From NCBI GenBank assembly GCA_915069725.1, contig CAJZFF010000068.1, forward strand, positions 1-7,989: 7,989 nucleotides of DNA. Reading direction: 5' to 3'. Below the pieces are notes generated by a model. The model ran no database searches. It was given only the letters and a program-made list of their open reading frames with translations, and was not told where the DNA came from. The DNA is from an uncultured Actinomyces sp. Lineage in GTDB: Bacteria > Actinomycetota > Actinomycetes > Actinomycetales > Actinomycetaceae. Numbering within the stretch: position 1 is the stretch's first letter; each line of letters opens with the position of its first letter. Shown here in pieces: positions 5,961 through 7,989 of this stretch. The translations under genes and the position numbers were made by a program.

Positions 5961-6949
5961 GCTGACGCTCCGGCACTGGGGGTGGAGGCGCTGTCGCTGG
6001 TCAGGGCCATGAAGGCGTCCTCCAGGCCTCGGCTGGTGATCTCCAGGTCCTGGGCGAGGTGCTCACTGAGGAGGAGCGCGGCCACGGCGTCGGTATCGGT
6101 CGAGCTCAGGGTGAGCGAGCTGCCCAGGATCTCGACGTCGTGGACCTGCCCGCGGATCTGCGGATCGGTCAGGGCGTCGCGCAGCCTTTCGGGAGCGCAG
6201 GTCAGGGTGGCCCTCAGGGAGCGGCCGCTCACGGAGGCGCGGATCTCCGCGGCGGTGCCGTCGGCGATGATGCGCCCATGACGCATCAGGATGATCCGGT
6301 CGGCGAAGGCGTCGGCCTCCTCAAGGTAGTGCGTGGCGAAGACGATGGTGCGCCCGCGCTCGGCATCGGCGTGGATGGCCTCCCAGAAGCTGCGGCGCCC
6401 CTCGACGTCCATGCCTGTGGTCGGCTCATCGAGGATGAGCAGTGCCGGATCGCTCACGAGCGCCATGGCGAAGCGCAGGCGCTGCTGCTGGCCTCCGGAG
6501 CACTTCTTGACGATGCGCGAGGCGAAGTCGGTGACGCCGGCGCGGCGCATGGCGTCCTCGGCATCGATTCGATGGGAGAAGAGGCTCGCCGTCAGCTGCA
6601 CCGTCTCACGCACGGTGATGTCGGGCAGGAGGCCGGCGGTCTGCATGACTGCGGCGACCAGGCCCCGGTCGACCGCCTGGCGCGGGCTCATCCCGAAGAC
6701 TCTCGCATCGCCGCTGGTAGGGCGGCTCAGTCCCAGGATCATGTCGATCGTCGTCGTCTTGCCCGCACCGTTGGGGCCCAGGAGGGCGACGACTTCGCCG
6801 GGGCTGATGGTCAGGTCGACACCGTCGACGGCGGTGACGTCACCGAAGGACTTGTGCAGATCGGTCAGTCGGACGGCGTCCAAACGGTCTGTTCGAGGGG
6901 CTTCCGAGACGGAGGCATCCCGGCTGCTCCGAGGCGTTGCTGTGCTCAT
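5957..6949 (-). CDS. ABC transporter ATP-binding protein (drug/peptide export type)
   Basis: This is the cytoplasmic ATPase (330 residues) that powers the ABC-2 permease encoded next. Motifs in order: Walker A GPNGAGKTT (58-66), Q-loop Gln103 in VMQTAGLLPD, signature CSGGQQQR (150-157), Walker B LLILDEPTTGMD (170-181) with catalytic Glu175, and switch His207 in ATHYLEEAD. The first signature residue is Cys where Leu is usual. A variable C-terminal domain of about 90 residues follows the nucleotide-binding fold, as in BcrA/DrrA-like exporters. A polar leader of about 25 residues precedes the fold. The start is ATG at 6949, with no clear Shine-Dalgarno; upstream bases read GAGCC. It is the first gene of the - strand unit, diverging from the glnB relic. 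The unit's promoter should lie between 6950 and 7171, but no unambiguous -35/-10 pair is seen. Confidence 0.95.
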   Translation of the reverse strand: MSTATPRSSRDASVSEAPRTDRLDAVRLTDLHKSFGDVTAVDGVDLTISPGEVVALLGPNGAGKTTTIDMILGLSRPTSGDARVFGMSPRQAVDRGLVAAVMQTAGLLPDITVRETVQLTASLFSHRIDAEDAMRRAGVTDFASRIVKKCSGGQQQRLRFAMALVSDPALLILDEPTTGMDVEGRRSFWEAIHADAERGRTIVFATHYLEEADAFADRIILMRHGRIIADGTAAEIRASVSGRSLRATLTCAPERLRDALTDPQIRGQVHDVEILGSSLTLSSTDTDAVAALLLSEHLAQDLEITSRGLEDAFMALTSDSASTPSAGASA

Positions 6950-7171
6950 GGCTCAAGACTCGCCCCGTGTCGGCTGCGGTCCATGGCCCATCGGTCACTA
7001 CTTGCTCATGACATATCTCAGGGGTGCGCATGGCTGTGGAGCCCAGCGGGCACAGGCGGGCGGCGGGCACAGCAGCCAGGTCGCGCCGGGGATCTTGGAC
7101 CTGCCGACGCCGTCGACGGGAAGGCCGTCAGCTGGAAGACCAGCGGCGAGAAGTAAGAAGCGCTGAGAGCC
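6950..7171. promoter_or_regulatory. Divergent intergenic region upstream of the ABC unit and the glnB relic
   Basis: These 222 bases must hold the promoter for the leftward exporter/kinase unit and whatever remains of the upstream sequence of glnB. On the - strand, GACCG occurs twice 15 bases apart start to start (in TGACCGATGGGCCATGGACC, lying within about 6978-6999), overlapping a CCATGG dyad. This could be a direct-repeat site for the LuxR-type regulator, but the match to any known motif is not established. All three + strand frames were read for remnants of amt, and nothing resembling an ammonium transporter C-terminus was found. Confidence 0.3.
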
Positions 7172-7530
7172 ATGAGGCTCATCACCGCGATTATCCAGCC
7201 CTACCAGCTCCACAAGGTGACCACCGCGCTAGTGGCCGTCGATCTGAACGGGGCCACGATCTCCGAGGCGCAGGGCTCGGGCCGGCAGAAAGGACATGCT
7301 GAGGTCTACCGGGGCGTGGAGTACCGAGCCGACCACGTCCCCGTCCGCATCGAGGTGCTCGCCGCGGACGCCGAGGCCCCGTGAGCCGTGACCGTCATCG
7401 CGGAGGCGGCCCGGACTGGGAACATGGTGACGGCAAGATCTGGCTGGCCGCCGAGCACGGCGGCACCCGGGGCATCGAGGGCTTGTCGCTGGCGCTATCC
7501 TGGTCGGCAGCTATACCCGGGCGCCCGTAG
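7172..7530 (+). pseudogene. glnB: Decayed PII nitrogen regulatory protein (in-frame stop plus frameshift)
   Basis: The product would be a PII signal protein, a trimeric sensor of 2-oxoglutarate and ATP/ADP that controls ammonium transport and nitrogen metabolism. The first 70 codons are clear PII: MRLITAIIQPYQLHKVTTAL at the N-terminus, then the T-loop GSGRQKGHAEVYRGVEY, with Tyr51, the residue modified in bacterial PII proteins, retained. A TGA at 7382-7384 interrupts the frame at codon 71. Past it the same frame continues with the PII-like TVIAEAARTGN. One base is then missing near 7424-7425, and the frame shifts to GDGKIWLAAEHGGTRGIEGL, which stops at TAG 7528-7530. Joined, the parts align with PII at the expected positions (GDGK near residue 87) for a total near 119 codons, against a normal 112. 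The C-terminus is poorly conserved. Translation as written would give only a 70-residue fragment lacking the C-terminal part. A sequencing error cannot explain both lesions easily. Confidence 0.9.
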
Positions 7531-7586
7531 GCAACCGTCGACGGTCTCGGGTCCGCAAGCACACCACCGCAGGCGCGCCCGGCGCC

Positions 7587-7595
7587 AAGGAAGGA
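7587..7595 (+). promoter_or_regulatory. Ribosome binding site of ffh
   Basis: AAGGAAGGA lies six bases before the GTG at 7602. It is by far the strongest Shine-Dalgarno in the window and fixes that GTG as the ffh start. Confidence 0.85.
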
Positions 7596-7601
7596 CACCG
7601 C

Positions 7602-7989
7602 GTGTTCGGCAATCTCTCCGACCGGCTCACCGCCTCATTCAGCTCTCTGCGCGGCAAGGGCCGCCTGACCGAGGCGGATATCGACACCACTGTTTCGGAG
7701 ATCCGTCGGGCCCTCCTGGAGGCCGACGTCGCTCTGCCGGTGGTCCGCGCCTTCACCGCGGCGGTGCGTGAGAAGGCCAAGGAGGCCGCCCGCTCCCAGG
7801 CCCTCAACCCCGCCCAGCAGGTCGTCCAGATCGTCAATGACGAGCTCATCGAAATCCTCGGCGGGCAGTCCCGCGAGATCAACTGGGCCGACCGCGGTCC
7901 CACGATCATCATGCTCGCCGGTCTTCAGGGCGCCGGTAAGACCACCCTGGCCGGAAAGCTCGGACGCTGGCTGCGCGACCAGGGCAAGC
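7602..7989 (+). CDS. ffh: Signal recognition particle protein Ffh, N-terminal part (3' end outside window)
   Basis: Ffh is the SRP54 GTPase. With SRP RNA it binds signal sequences on ribosomes and delivers them to FtsY, whose gene is also in this window. The visible 129 residues start MFGNLSDRLTASFSSLRGKG. They include the N-domain helices (LTEADIDTTVSEIRRALLEADVALPVVRAFT) with the ALLEADV motif at 38-44. The sequence then enters the G domain with G1 GLQGAGKTT (107-115). The start is GTG. The remaining G motifs and the Met-rich M domain lie beyond the window. The gene follows the glnB relic by 71 bases, and no clear promoter was identified in that gap; a 12-bp palindrome, ACCGTCGACGGT, lies at 7534-7545. 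Confidence 0.97.
   Translation, partial: MFGNLSDRLTASFSSLRGKGRLTEADIDTTVSEIRRALLEADVALPVVRAFTAAVREKAKEAARSQALNPAQQVVQIVNDELIEILGGQSREINWADRGPTIIMLAGLQGAGKTTLAGKLGRWLRDQGK

Noticed and set aside
5065..5976. A 303-codon - strand frame overlapping the permease gene
   Set aside because: It is an alternative frame of the same DNA giving a His/Pro/Arg-rich product without membrane segments. The overlapping permease frame has six helices, an ATGA junction and a good ribosome binding site.
6059..7156. A 365-codon open frame on the + strand opposite the ABC ATPase gene
   Set aside because: Antisense shadow. It has no recognisable domain and ends before the glnB relic. Its last 60 codons were considered as an amt remnant, but nothing resembling an ammonium transporter is seen.
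3103..7601. Mobile element boundaries (transposase, integrase, terminal repeats, tRNA target) around the cassette
   Set aside because: No such gene or matching flanking repeats could be found by reading both edges. No CRISPR-type repeats are present either.
7388..7771. A 127-codon frame starting at GTG 7388 as an independent gene
   Set aside because: Its first residues are the continuation of the broken glnB, and the rest is the wrong frame through the PII C-terminus and the start of ffh.

Overview
The window is GC-rich, with strong G/C bias at third codon positions. It carries the smc, ftsY and ffh housekeeping genes in the order typical of Actinomycetota. The deduced proteins and the gene layout would suit an Actinomyces-like genus, but that placement is inference from general resemblance and was not checked by a search.

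Layout on the + strand, left half: the 3' part of smc (2-1033), a small single-pass membrane protein of unknown function (1195-1569), a 372-base non-coding stretch (1570-1941), and a complete ftsY (1942-3102). The non-coding stretch holds an 11-bp inverted repeat, a possible 29-codon small ORF and a textbook Rho-independent terminator. On the - strand (6949 down to 3209) lies a compact four-gene unit: ABC ATPase, ABC-2 permease, DesK/NarL-class histidine kinase and LuxR-type response regulator. It converges on ftsY, with a possible hairpin between the two stop codons. Back on the + strand is a broken copy of the PII nitrogen regulator glnB (7172-7530). It has an in-frame TGA and a one-base frameshift. 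After it comes the start of ffh (7602 to the window edge), which has a GTG start and a very strong ribosome binding site.

Functionally the window joins chromosome organisation (SMC), the SRP targeting pathway (FtsY receptor and Ffh GTPase), and an export or self-protection module probably controlled by its own two-component system. In many Actinomycetota, M. tuberculosis among them, amt, glnB and glnD lie between ftsY and ffh. Here amt and glnD are not visible and glnB is decayed. The sensor/transporter cassette sits in that position on the opposite strand. The most informative reading is that an ammonium-sensing operon was lost and its site taken over by an ABC exporter/two-component cassette. 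The cassette's families are ordinary; its location and the glnB relic are what stand out.
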